Origin: JAVBLU01 sp031553225
GTDB taxonomy: Bacteria > Bacillota > Clostridia > Christensenellales > UBA1750
DNA length: 18,509 nt
Direction: 5' to 3'
NCBI GenBank assembly: GCA_031553225.1
Contig: JAVBLU010000066.1
Coordinates: 1 to 18,509 of the forward strand
A program made the translations under genes and the position numbers. The notes under the pieces were generated by a model. That model was given only the letters and a program-made list of their open reading frames with translations, had not been told where the DNA came from and made no database searches. Numbering within the stretch: the stretch's first letter is position 1; each line of letters opens with the position of its first letter. Positions 5,757 through 13,919 of the stretch are shown here, in pieces.

Positions 5757-7900
5757 CATACCTCTACAAACAGCGCCTTGCCCCCCGTTGGCGTCAGCGC
5801 AAGCCCTGTACCGGCGTCATACGACGTCGTATCGGCTAGGATGGCCAGGTGATCGCCCAAAGGTTCTGTGATGCCCATACGGTTCAGGTCCTGATAGTGG
5901 TGCTCGTAGATACTCACGCTGTAACGCCCTGCGCGCTGCATCAAGGCACGATCGCGCTCGCCCGCCCGCAGTCGGCGCGCCAGGTCTGCAGCGTCTTCCT
6001 CTATGGGAATCAGTACGGCGTAGGTATCGGTCTCAATCAGTTTGAATTCCTTCGCCACGCTTTTGAAGGGAAGGCTGCCGCCCTTTTTGTACCATCCGTC
6101 CTCAAAACGCGCGACGATGCCATTTTGATCCAGGGCTTCGTTCCCTTTCAAGGTTAGCAAGGTTTGAAAGTATGTGTGGATGGCCGCCAGTGCGGTTAGG
6201 TCACCGTAGGCTGCCGCAGTCATGCGGAAGGTCTCCACCGGCATGCGCTGGGAGGCGGGCATGGCATAGCCCTCCCCAGCCTCGAAGACGTAGACGCGGC
6301 CTTCCGACGCTGGCCGCCGGCCCTCGCGGTTGCACCGCCCTGCCGCCTGGATGACGCTGTCCAGCCCGGCCTCGGCACGGTACACGGCAGGAAAGTCCAC
6401 GTCCACGCCGGCCTCGATCAGGCTGGTGGAGACCACGCGGCAGGGCAGGCCGGCGTTCAGACGCGCGCGGATGGTCTTCAGCGCGGCCTTGCGGTGCTCG
6501 GGGTACATCAACGTGGACAGGTGAAAGGCATCCTCGCTGCCCAGCAGCTTGTATAGCACCTGCGCCTGTTTGCGTGTATTCACTATGCACAGCGCCTGCC
6601 GTTCGGTCGACAGCCGCGCGGCCAGTTCATCGTCGCTCACGCAACCCAGGCGCTGGATGTTGGTGCGGCGAAAAAAGGCATTGAGTCCTGCCGGGTCGCG
6701 GCAGATCTCGGTGCGGCGCACCTCGGGCGGCAACAACCCATCTAGCACGGGCTGGGTGGCGGTGCACAGCACGGCGGTGCAGTTGAAGCCGTGCACCAGT
6801 TCCGCAATGGCGCGCACGCAGGGCTGCAAATAGGGGATGGGCAGCATCTGTGCCTCGTCGAAGATGAGAACGCTGTTCGTGATGTTGTGCAGTTTGCGGC
6901 ATTTAGAAGGCTTGTTGGCGAAGAGCGACTCGAAGAACTGTACGTTGCTGGTCACCACCACCGGCGCGTCCCAGTTTTCGGCGGCTAGCTGGCGGCGGGT
7001 GGCTTCCTCGTCATCCTCGTCGTATTCCACGCCGCTGTGGTGCTCCAGCACATTGCTCGCGCCCAGGATGTCGGCGAAGACAGCGGCGTTCTGCTCGATG
7101 ATGCTGGTGTAGGGGATCACATAGATGACGCGCGCCATGCCGTGCCGGGCGGCGTGCTTCAGGGCGAAGGCCATGGAGGAGAGCGTCTTGCCACCGCCGG
7201 TGGGCACGGTAAGCGAATAGAGGCCTTGGCCACCCTCCGCCGCGGAGCAGCACTGATACAGGATGGCATTGCGCATGCGGTTAAGCTCGTTGGACGGCTC
7301 GCCGAAGGACGCCAGATGCGCTTCCAGCCGCGCAAGCAGAGTGGGAATATCGTTGTACCCGCCCCGTTGTACGGCGCCGTTTTTCATGAAGTGTTCGGTG
7401 TCCAGGAAATCCGCGTCCACCAGACAGGAGTGCAGCATGCGGATGAGCATGGACGCCGAAAACCCGCCCCGGCCCAATGGCTTTATGGGCAGCACAGACG
7501 GCGCGGCGAGGGTGATTTCGGTGCGGTATGCGTCGTAGGGCCTCAGCTCTTTTTTTAGCCGCGCGTAGTAGGTGTACATGCCTTCAGTATCAGCCGGACT
7601 GCCCCCATCGGGCAGACCACCGTGGTGCCCCATGACAGGGTATGCGCCAAAGGGACCGACCAGGGGGTTCAGCGTCTGTGCGCCCGCCGTGGCATGGTCC
7701 ACCTTGCGCCCGCCGCGCAGTAGCCGGTCTTGGGCCGCCTCGGCATATTTGCCTATATCATGGCCCAGCCCAAGCTGATACGCAACGGCGTCGGCACCGA
7801 AGGGGCGTGCAAAATCCGCCGCGATGTGCGCGACGCATTTCAAATGCGCGCATAGCGGCTGCACGCGCCCATCTTCGCTGGTATGCCCTGCAAACATCAT
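5756..7900 (-). CDS. cas3: Cas3 HD nuclease-helicase, type I-C
   Basis: Cas3 is recruited by target-bound Cascade to unwind and degrade DNA. Starting from ATG 7900 the protein has about 714 residues. The HD nuclease domain comes first, with His near residue 19 (CAHLK), GLGHDIGKY at about 45-53, DHATAGA at about 68 and GHHGG at about 91. The SF2 helicase follows: TVPTGGGKT at about 231-239, VIPYTSIIEQ, the DEAQ box (IFDEAQMLP, about 348, the I-C form of DEAH), CTATQP, VVSTSLIEAGVDVDFP and QAAGRCNREGR. All key residues are present, so the enzyme looks active. GTG 7906, ATG 7900 and ATG 7897 are all possible starts, with only a weak GGGTG ribosome binding site. It is the first cas gene. The upstream region is non-coding and presumably carries the operon promoter. 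Confidence 0.95.
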   Translation of the reverse strand: MMFAGHTSEDGRVQPLCAHLKCVAHIAADFARPFGADAVAYQLGLGHDIGKYAEAAQDRLLRGGRKVDHATAGAQTLNPLVGPFGAYPVMGHHGGLPDGGSPADTEGMYTYYARLKKELRPYDAYRTEITLAAPSVLPIKPLGRGGFSASMLIRMLHSCLVDADFLDTEHFMKNGAVQRGGYNDIPTLLARLEAHLASFGEPSNELNRMRNAILYQCCSAAEGGQGLYSLTVPTGGGKTLSSMAFALKHAARHGMARVIYVIPYTSIIEQNAAVFADILGASNVLEHHSGVEYDEDDEEATRRQLAAENWDAPVVVTSNVQFFESLFANKPSKCRKLHNITNSVLIFDEAQMLPIPYLQPCVRAIAELVHGFNCTAVLCTATQPVLDGLLPPEVRRTEICRDPAGLNAFFRRTNIQRLGCVSDDELAARLSTERQALCIVNTRKQAQVLYKLLGSEDAFHLSTLMYPEHRKAALKTIRARLNAGLPCRVVSTSLIEAGVDVDFPAVYRAEAGLDSVIQAAGRCNREGRRPASEGRVYVFEAGEGYAMPASQRMPVETFRMTAAAYGDLTALAAIHTYFQTLLTLKGNEALDQNGIVARFEDGWYKKGGSLPFKSVAKEFKLIETDTYAVLIPIEEDAADLARRLRAGERDRALMQRAGRYSVSIYEHHYQDLNRMGITEPLGDHLAILADTTSYDAGTGLALTPTGGKALFVEV

Positions 7901-7945
7901 ATTCACCCGTTTTTCGTTTGCATGTATACTTCATTCTTCATCTAT

Positions 7946-7971
7946 GGAAACAGGCGGAGCACACCGTTTCC
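7946..7971. promoter_or_regulatory. Imperfect inverted repeat upstream of cas3
   Basis: GGAAAC at 7946-7951 is mirrored by GTTTCC at 7966-7971, with an inner GG/CC pair if one base is bulged, about 45 bp upstream of the cas3 start. A minus-strand TATACA lies just downstream, but no good -35 box accompanies it. It could be an operator or chance symmetry. Confidence 0.25.
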
Positions 7972-8005
7972 AGGATGCAGAAAGAAAATCTGCTGGCCTA
8001 TAATG

Positions 8006-8290
8006 TCATAGTGCTGATGATACACTGTTCGAGTATGGAACGCATTTTCCTGCAAGATCCGCCCCGCATTTGCGGAAGCCGACGCTACACGCAGCAAGCC
8101 CTTCCGCTGGCCTTGGGGCGCATAGGTTCTTGTTGAGTGCCGCGGAGATACCCAGCGTCTTATCGCCGTATGTGATGCCACGGACAAGCCTGCTGATGGA
8201 CACGACCCATGCCGTTGCCGAAAATGCCGATGAGCGTGCTGTTGCTGAATGCAGAAATCACAGTCGGTTCATAAGAGTTACGCCCCGATC
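8006..8290 (-). pseudogene. Possible frameshifted gene remnant, unrecognised
   Basis: Two minus-strand stretches read like ordinary protein but in different frames. The first gives SYEPTVISAFSNSTLIGIFG. One base out of frame, from about 8203, the second gives ITYGDKTLGISAALNKNLCA. Removing a single base at the junction (NGMG to VSISRLVRG) would join them. A stop codon lies shortly upstream of the first segment. No ribosome binding site or complete start was found, and I do not recognise the family. It may be a decayed gene, a structured non-coding element whose translation merely looks protein-like, or chance. Confidence 0.22.
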
Positions 8291-8306
8291 TTCATCGGAG
8301 CGCAAC

Positions 8307-8338
8307 TCAGCCCGCCGACAGAGCCGACGGCGGGCTGA
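8307..8338. repeat. GC-rich 11-bp hairpin with a smaller hairpin beside it
   Basis: TCAGCCCGCCG at 8307-8317 pairs exactly with CGGCGGGCTGA at 8328-8338 around a 10-nt loop. Just to the left, CCGAT and ATCGG (8285-8289 and 8294-8298) form a second small hairpin with a CTTC loop. No T-run follows on either strand. The pair could be a folded RNA, a REP-like element or a transcription barrier between the two gene clusters. Confidence 0.5.
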
Positions 8339-8476
8339 TCCTTCCGTACATATTGATCATTTTCCAACTGCAGATAAGTTTGGTCCTATATCGGCGTTTG
8401 GCGGCGGGCTATAGAGTGCTGCGAACTGTGCAGTCTTAGGCATAGAGGGATTTGGAGGAGGACCGGCAATTCTAGC

Positions 8477-8507
8477 AAGGAGCGGGCACGCGGTATCCGC
8501 TCCTTTT
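8477..8507 (+). terminator. Terminator-like hairpin, plus strand
   Basis: AAGGAGCGG (8477-8485) pairs with CCGCTCCTT (8497-8505) around an 11-nt loop, and the stem runs into TTTT on the plus strand. The T-run is short and the loop is wide. No plus-strand gene is recognised upstream, so its role is unclear; it might end a small RNA. On the minus strand no T-run follows. Confidence 0.3.
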
Positions 8508-8647
8508 GCATTCGCCGTGTCACCTTTGCTCGGATACGCCTACTGTTCATCGTGCAGGAGGAATGCAAGACCGGACGGGGATATGGCGAGGGCGAGCGGC
8601 GCCTGCATGCGCGCTGACGCGACGGAGAGCGGCGATGGCCCGCGCGC

Positions 8648-8809
8648 TTAACGCTTGGTTTTGCGCGAACGGACGATGAGCAGCACCGCAGCAACCACCG
8701 CGGCCAGAGCTATGGCGGCGATGAGCAGGCCGGAGACCGGCGAAACGCCCTCCAAAGGGGCCGGAGGGGGGACGACATCAAGCAGGTTATGCAGCGGAAA
8801 AGACATCAT
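8648..8809 (-). CDS. Small single-helix membrane protein, unrecognised
   Basis: This 53-residue product starts MMSFPLHNLLDVVPPPAPLE. A Gly/Ser-containing stretch leads into one hydrophobic helix (about residues 28-46) and a basic tail, RSRKTKR. That layout, a Pro-rich short N-terminus, one helix and a positive C-terminus, predicts the N-terminus outside and the tail in the cytoplasm. It resembles the end of a cell-wall sorting signal, but there is no LPXTG motif. The start (ATG 8809) lies 23 bp inside the end of the MFS gene in another frame, with only a weak GAGGCGG ribosome binding site, so coupling is likely. It is probably the last gene of the cluster. A reading beginning further upstream adds a Cys- and Arg-rich segment that is antisense-like and unlikely. 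Function unknown. Confidence 0.6.
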   Translation of the reverse strand: MMSFPLHNLLDVVPPPAPLEGVSPVSGLLIAAIALAAVVAAVLLIVRSRKTKR

Positions 8810-9863
8810 GTTGTTCAGCCGCCTCTCGTTTGTTTGTGGACACGTACAGACATGCCGCCGCACACACACACAGCGCGGGGAGCGCCCAAAGAGCCAGACG
8901 TGCGGGCAGCAGGCAGAAAAAAGCCGGTACTATCCCAAGGAAGAGCGCCAGCGTCGTGAGTCCGAACGCGAAACCGGCGTTCCGGGGAAACAGCGACGCG
9001 GTGACGCACAACGTTATGGGCATGGCGATGTTGAACAACAGGACGCCCAACGCGTTGGCGGCCGGATGCGGCCATGCCAGCAACGCCGCGGCCAGGAGCA
9101 GGGACGCCGCTCCTACGCGTCGGGCGCCCCATGCGTCGGCCGCGAAGCCTCCGGCACACTTGCCAAGCGCCGAGCAGCAGGCGGGAATCAGCCCGAAAAA
9201 GACGGTGCTTTTCCATTCGGCCGGGACCGCAGCGCCGACATAGGAGCGGAGCAACACCGCCGTGAGGCACAGCGCCAAAACCATCGGGAATGCGCGGCCA
9301 GACGCGAGCCGGTCGCCCGTCTCGGCTGGTGGGCTGACGCGGCGCGGCTTACTCAGTTCCACGGCCGCAGCGCAGGCTCCAGCGCCCATCACCAACAGAG
9401 CGGGCAGCAGCGCCGGGCAGTCCCCGCGTCCTGCGAGCGCGCCAAGCGCAATGCCCAGTGCGCCCGTTGAGACAAAGACACCCGAACGCGACATGCGCCT
9501 GCGCGCGCCGGAAAGGCTGTCGCGCCCGCCGGCGACGTGAAATGCCGCGTTGCCAAGGGCGCACAGAACAAGAGCGGGCCAGGGCGCAAAAGCGAAAAGC
9601 AGTCCCGCCAAGACCAGAGCGCATCCAATCGCGCCGGCAGGGACGCGCTCAAAGCGATCGCACCACCACCCCGCAACAGGCTGCAAAGCAAAGGCGACCG
9701 CGTTGTACAAAAGCGCGCCGGACATTTGCGAACGCGCGTCGGCCATCACCGGAAAAAAGGCGCGGTACAGCACGAAGAAACACGCGAAATCCACGCAAAA
9801 GTGCCCGAATGTATAGGCCGCGAGCCTCTGCACACGTAGCGCCGGTTTTTCCCGCATGCTCAT
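8787..9863 (-). CDS. MFS-type transporter
   Basis: A very hydrophobic 358-residue protein with about ten to twelve predicted helices. The start YTFGHFCVDFACFFVLYRAF and the loop GWWCDRFERVPAG (between helices 2 and 3, a shortened form of the MFS DRxGRR-type motif) point to the major facilitator superfamily. GNAAFHVAGGRDSL resembles a segment of fosmidomycin-resistance-like MFS proteins. It is somewhat shorter than the usual 400 residues. The start ATG at 9863 overlaps the TGA of the upstream transglutaminase-like gene (TGATG), so the two are probably translationally coupled; a GTG one codon earlier is possible. The transported substrate cannot be told from the sequence. Confidence is high for membrane transport and moderate for the MFS subfamily. 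Confidence 0.8.
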   Translation of the reverse strand: MSMREKPALRVQRLAAYTFGHFCVDFACFFVLYRAFFPVMADARSQMSGALLYNAVAFALQPVAGWWCDRFERVPAGAIGCALVLAGLLFAFAPWPALVLCALGNAAFHVAGGRDSLSGARRRMSRSGVFVSTGALGIALGALAGRGDCPALLPALLVMGAGACAAAVELSKPRRVSPPAETGDRLASGRAFPMVLALCLTAVLLRSYVGAAVPAEWKSTVFFGLIPACCSALGKCAGGFAADAWGARRVGAASLLLAAALLAWPHPAANALGVLLFNIAMPITLCVTASLFPRNAGFAFGLTTLALFLGIVPAFFCLLPARLALWALPALCVCAAACLYVSTNKREAAEQHDVFSAA

Positions 9864-12388
9864 CACTCCGCAACCTTGTCATACCAGCCATTCGGGAAGC
9901 CGGACACGCCATTCACGTCGGTGAGGTACACGGAATCCTCAAAAAATTCCAAGGTGAACTCATGCCCATCCTGCGTCCCGAACGCTTCGTCGCCCGTGAC
10001 GACGGCCTTAAAATCCAGCGCGTGCGCCATCCCGATATACCCTGACACATAGATTTCCGATTCGCCACCGCCGGACGATTGGCCGGAGTAGGAAAACGGA
10101 TTGATGTCGATGGTCTGTCCGTCCTCGTGCCGGAATGTCCCGCGCCACTTCTCGTTGAGCGCGAATACCTCAAGCGGCGTTCCAACCATGAAAACATCGC
10201 CGTCATTGACCACATAGGGATCGCCGGCGTCAAACTGCATAAAGAAGTTCAGCTTGCAGTCGCCGTCCAGGTCGATGTAGCCGAGGCTGTCGGCGCCTTC
10301 GGCAAAGGCGACGACATAGATCACACCGCCCGCCTCGCCCACGAAGAACTGATGCACGCCATCCTCGATGTCCGCTTTGCCGGAGTAGAACAAAGCCACG
10401 TCCGCGCCGGCGTTCTCGCTCAGCAGCATGCGCCCGATCGCGCGCAGAAGCTCCAGGCCGGCTGCGTCCGTGCCGTCGGAAAGATCTTCTGTCCGGGGGG
10501 TCATCACCTCGGGGCGTGCACCGTCCGTTCCGCCGCCCGTAGTTTTTCCGGGCGAGGACGTACCCAGCGGCGCGGAAGCGGGCGTCGGGCTGGGCGTAGC
10601 GGCCGGGGCAGGATCGTCCCCCGGGCCGGGCGTGATGGCCGGAGGGGGCGTGTCATCGGGGTACGGCGTGCGCAGGGGGAGATCGGTCAACGGCTCGGGC
10701 GTTGGGACATTGTAATACGCATAGTAGTTGTAACGGGTTCCTTTGGCCTCTGGCAGCTTGCCGCACAGCTCCGTGCGCAAATGGAAGGGGTTGTCCTGCG
10801 CCCGCGCGTATGCGTCGGTCACGTTGAACCAGTCGTACTCGATCACCTGCTTCGCCACGCCCTCAAGCGTCAGATACGCATGGTCGTCCCAGCAGACGTC
10901 CATGTTGTAGTACTCGCCGTCCAGCTCGATCAGGTTCCATGAGTGGTTGAGGCTGTTGACGGTGGACGCGCCAATGCCCAGCGCGTTGAGATAGAACTGC
11001 AGCGCTCTGGCATAGCCCGCGCAAACCGTCTCCCGGTTGACGATGGCGCTGTATGCTGTCTGCATCGTGCCGGCAACAAGCGAGGGGTCCGGCGCTTGGG
11101 TGTAGCTGATGTCGGCGCACATGCGGTCGTGTACCAGCTTGACTTTGTCGATGTCCGTTTTCTGCTTCCTGGCCTCGTCCAGCAAGGGCTTTGCGGCGGC
11201 GTTAAATTTGCGGATGCACTCTTGCAGGCTGACGCCGAGGTCGGGATCAAAACGGATATCGCACGCGAAGTAGCTCTCGCCGTTGTACGTCAACGTGATA
11301 TAGCCATAGCCGGACAGGTAATAGAGTTCGGGATGATCAAAACTCAGAGCGTAGTACACGTCCGTGTACGCGCTGTGCGAAAGGGCCGTTGCCTTCGCGG
11401 TGAACGACATCACGCCCTTTTGCATCTGGGTCATCATGATGTCGTACACAAGCTGCTGATCGCGCGAGAGTATCTCGCGGTAAAACTGGCGGCTGGGCGC
11501 GTAGTACTCTATTTTTCCCTCGAAGAGATTGCCAAAGTATTCGGCGGGATCCACGGATACCTCCTGCGGGGGCGCGGGGTCCTGAAGCATCTGCGACACG
11601 CGCTCCAGCATTGCCGCCTGCTCCTCGTCCAGCGGCGGCTCGGATACGCCTGTGGTGGCACCGTATTCGCTCAGCCCGGGGTCGCTTCCGCCGGGCGGAA
11701 GCGTAGATGGAGGCTTCGCAGTCGCCCCGCCGGCCGGAACCAAAGAGGTTTGCTCCGGCGCGGTGCTCCTTTGAGGCTCCGGCGCGGCGCTTCTTTGAGG
11801 CTCCGGCGCGGCGCTCCTTTGAGGCTCCGGCGCGGTGCTCCTTTGAGGCGTCGGCGCGGCGCTCCTTTGAGGCTCCGGCGCGGCGCGGGGGGAGGCATAC
11901 GGGGTAGGCGCGGGCCCGCGGCCTCCGGAGGCGGGCGCCGGCGCAGGCGTGCCTGCGTTCCCGCCCGCGGCTTGCTGCCGCGCAGACCGCCACTGGGATA
12001 CGCGCATGTCCATATGCGCCTTGGTATTCCTGGCGACAACGGTAACGGGTTGCGTACGGTCCGTGTAGCTCAGGCTGTCCTGCGTCACCCGCGCATACGC
12101 TCCGCGCTCGGCGCAAAGCATGTCCAGCGTCTCCTGGACCGCTTCTTTCATGGCCTCCTGATCCACCGGAACGTCCGGCGTGGGTAGCGGCTTGGACATG
12201 TCGATGATGTGGATGCTGACCACCTCGCCGCGGTAGTTCGCAGGGCTGTATTTCTGCGCGCGGAGGTGGTTCTCTTCTTTTTCCAGGGTCAGCGCATGGT
12301 AACCGTATGCAAAAAACGCGACAACCCCCGCCATGACGGCGCCGACCACAACGAGCACCCACGTATGGGTTTTTCGTTTGGCTTTCAT
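9863..12388 (-). CDS. Membrane-anchored transglutaminase-like protein with Pro-rich linkers
   Basis: An 841-residue protein with one N-terminal helix (about residues 10-28) and no cleavage or lipobox motif, so the bulk should be outside the membrane. After a first domain (about 35-135) comes a Pro/Ala-rich linker with an octapeptide repeat (about 169-212). A transglutaminase-type cysteine-protease domain (about 300-560) follows, with catalytic Cys456 (ETVCAGYARALQFYLNALGI), His482 (LNHSWNLIELDGEYYNMD) and Asp497 (NMDVCWDD) in the expected order. A second Pro/Thr linker (about 563-635) leads to an unrecognised C-terminal domain rich in Asp and Gly. Bacterial members of this family are often surface proteins of unknown reaction, so cross-linking or proteolysis are only possibilities. 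GGGGGGGAATTAG precedes the ATG. It lies 35 bp after the nucleotidase-like gene and overlaps the MFS gene. Confidence 0.85.
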   Translation of the reverse strand: MKAKRKTHTWVLVVVGAVMAGVVAFFAYGYHALTLEKEENHLRAQKYSPANYRGEVVSIHIIDMSKPLPTPDVPVDQEAMKEAVQETLDMLCAERGAYARVTQDSLSYTDRTQPVTVVARNTKAHMDMRVSQWRSARQQAAGGNAGTPAPAPASGGRGPAPTPYASPRAAPEPQRSAAPTPQRSTAPEPQRSAAPEPQRSAAPEPQRSTAPEQTSLVPAGGATAKPPSTLPPGGSDPGLSEYGATTGVSEPPLDEEQAAMLERVSQMLQDPAPPQEVSVDPAEYFGNLFEGKIEYYAPSRQFYREILSRDQQLVYDIMMTQMQKGVMSFTAKATALSHSAYTDVYYALSFDHPELYYLSGYGYITLTYNGESYFACDIRFDPDLGVSLQECIRKFNAAAKPLLDEARKQKTDIDKVKLVHDRMCADISYTQAPDPSLVAGTMQTAYSAIVNRETVCAGYARALQFYLNALGIGASTVNSLNHSWNLIELDGEYYNMDVCWDDHAYLTLEGVAKQVIEYDWFNVTDAYARAQDNPFHLRTELCGKLPEAKGTRYNYYAYYNVPTPEPLTDLPLRTPYPDDTPPPAITPGPGDDPAPAATPSPTPASAPLGTSSPGKTTGGGTDGARPEVMTPRTEDLSDGTDAAGLELLRAIGRMLLSENAGADVALFYSGKADIEDGVHQFFVGEAGGVIYVVAFAEGADSLGYIDLDGDCKLNFFMQFDAGDPYVVNDGDVFMVGTPLEVFALNEKWRGTFRHEDGQTIDINPFSYSGQSSGGGESEIYVSGYIGMAHALDFKAVVTGDEAFGTQDGHEFTLEFFEDSVYLTDVNGVSGFPNGWYDKVAE
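11752..11887 (-). repeat. 24-bp tandem repeat coding for an octapeptide
   Basis: Five near-identical 24-bp units (11752, 11776, 11800, 11824 and 11848) and a partial sixth from 11872 encode AAPEPQRS-type octapeptides, with changes such as TAPEPQRS and AAPTPQRS. Because 24 is a multiple of three, gain or loss of units would keep the reading frame and change only the length of the extracellular linker. Confidence 0.9.
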
Positions 12389-12423
12389 CTAATTCCCCCC
12401 CACGGCTGCGTATCCGCCGCCCT

Positions 12424-13896
12424 TCAGCTCTCCTTGATGACGTGAATCCGGCCTTCCACGCCGCGCTCAACGCGCGCGTGCGTGGAAAGGTATTCATCCA
12501 GGATATCGAAACAGGAAGTCGTCAACGCCCGGGGCTTGCGTTCGGAGAAGCCGTTTTGGTCGAGCGGGAAGCCGAAGTTTGTTTCAAAGTTCTCCAGATG
12601 AAATTTCTGAAGCCCAACGGTGAGTTCCTGATCATCGCCCAGCGGGCGGCCTCCAAAGGTCACCTGCAAGAACCGGCCCTCCCGCCGCGACCATGTCAGT
12701 GCAAGCCCGTGCGAGACCTGATAGAACTCCGTGTGCGCGCTGAACGCCTCCTCGCGCAGCATGTGCGCCAGCATGCGTTTGAGCGTCGCGCCTGACGCTT
12801 TGATCATGTAGATGCCGGCGTCGAACGGGAAAATTTCGCAGAGCGAAGCGTACGTGACCACCGGGCCCAGCGCGGGCTTGCGGATGCTGCCCGAGCCAAG
12901 CAAGAGCACGTCGACGCCCAGAGCCTCCTTGATGATGTCGCAGAACAGGTTGCCAATCTCGGTTTCCTGGTTCCGCGCGGGGTGCGTCAGCTCGCGGTCT
13001 AACCGGGTGATCACGCGCATGTATTTACCGTCCGTCTTGGATTTGTAGCTGACAATCAGCTCCTCGAGTTCGGTGTCGCGCGGGCAGTCGGCGGATGTGA
13101 TGGGAACCAACCGCCATGCATAAGAGTCGATCGCATTGCGGTCCGTATCGACCGTGATGTCAAAACGCCCGATCTGATCGGTGCCGCAGCCCGCCTGCAC
13201 GATGAGCACATTGTTGACCCTGCAGGGCTCGTCCGGCATCGTGTGCGAGTGGCCGCCCACGATGATGTCTACCCCCCATTCAGGGTCAAGCATGGCGGCG
13301 AGCTTTTTGTCCTCCTCAAACCCGATGTGCGTGAGAAGCACCGTCAGGTCGATGTCGGTTGTTTTGTAGCTGTTGCAGATCCGCCCGACCTCGACCGCGG
13401 CTTCGCCTACGTTGATGAACGACCCCACGAGTTTGTCGCCCCTGGTTTGGGCAAGCACGTCCTCTGTGAGAATGCCGATAAAGAGCACGTTCATCCCGCC
13501 GACGCGGATGATGTGGTGCGGGCGAAAGAGCCGCGCGCGGTTGGTGGTGATGTGCATGTTGGCGTTGATGATGGGAAATTTCGCGCACTTCTCAATGAAA
13601 AGCAGATGCGCGATGCCATAGTCCACCTCGTGGTTGCCCAGCGTCACCACATCGGGCGCGAGCAGATTCATAATTTCGATGGTCGACAGCCCTTTGTATT
13701 CGCTGTCGATGACCGAGCCGCGGAACATGTCGCCAGCAATCGCATAGATAACGTTGGCCTCTTCGGAGCGCACTTTGCGCACATATCCGGAGAGCATGGA
13801 GACGCCTCCCAGGAGCGCGCTGTCGATGGTTTCGGCCAGGAAATCTCCGTGCATGTCATTGGAGTGCAACAGCGTAAGCTTTTTCGTGGTCGGCAA
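12424..13896 (-). CDS. 5'-nucleotidase-family metallophosphatase, no signal peptide
   Basis: The N-terminal calcineurin-like phosphatase domain shows all metal-binding motifs: LLHSNDMHGDF (residues about 9-19), AGDMFRG, TLGNHEVDYG, LLTHIGFEED and VGGHSHTMP. The 5'-nucleotidase C-terminal domain follows, with LLLGSGSIRKPALGP and IFPFDAGIYMIKASGATLKRML. The family removes phosphate from nucleotides and related esters, and most members are exported or surface-bound. Here the first motif begins about eight residues after the start, with no signal peptide or membrane segment, so this one should be cytoplasmic. The start taken is TTG 13896, with GGGGGA about 8 nt upstream (490 residues); TTG 13914 is an alternative. 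It follows a lipoprotein gene by about 20 bp and precedes the transglutaminase-like gene by 35 bp. Substrate unknown. Confidence 0.88.
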   Translation of the reverse strand: MPTTKKLTLLHSNDMHGDFLAETIDSALLGGVSMLSGYVRKVRSEEANVIYAIAGDMFRGSVIDSEYKGLSTIEIMNLLAPDVVTLGNHEVDYGIAHLLFIEKCAKFPIINANMHITTNRARLFRPHHIIRVGGMNVLFIGILTEDVLAQTRGDKLVGSFINVGEAAVEVGRICNSYKTTDIDLTVLLTHIGFEEDKKLAAMLDPEWGVDIIVGGHSHTMPDEPCRVNNVLIVQAGCGTDQIGRFDITVDTDRNAIDSYAWRLVPITSADCPRDTELEELIVSYKSKTDGKYMRVITRLDRELTHPARNQETEIGNLFCDIIKEALGVDVLLLGSGSIRKPALGPVVTYASLCEIFPFDAGIYMIKASGATLKRMLAHMLREEAFSAHTEFYQVSHGLALTWSRREGRFLQVTFGGRPLGDDQELTVGLQKFHLENFETNFGFPLDQNGFSERKPRALTTSCFDILDEYLSTHARVERGVEGRIHVIKES

Positions 13897-13919
13897 CGCG
13901 CATTCCCCCGTCAATGTCG

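Larger units (their letters stand above)
7907..8647. other. Long region without a convincing intact gene upstream of cas3
   Basis: This stretch of about 740 bp separates the cas operon from the envelope-type cluster. No open frame in it combines a ribosome binding site, a plausible start and a recognisable product. It contains a possible decayed gene (8006-8290), two adjacent hairpins (8285-8298 and 8307-8338), a terminator-like hairpin on the plus strand (8477-8507) and an inverted repeat near cas3. The cas promoter should lie in its left part on the minus strand, but I could not pick one with confidence. No tRNA or known riboswitch was recognised. Confidence 0.6.

Noticed and set aside
7903..7941. 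Twelve-codon open frame (ATG to TGA) ending at the cas3 start, a possible leader peptide
   Set aside because: No ribosome binding site and no regulatory codon bias or attenuator structure could be seen.
8070..8414. Plus-strand frame of 114 codons in the region upstream of cas3
   Set aside because: No recognisable family or ribosome binding site, and it crosses two hairpins; kept only as part of the unexplained region.
10943..12187. Plus-strand frame of 414 codons opposite the transglutaminase-like gene
   Set aside because: Its product is Arg-rich with repeats that mirror the octapeptide coding; the minus-strand frame has catalytic motifs and a membrane anchor.
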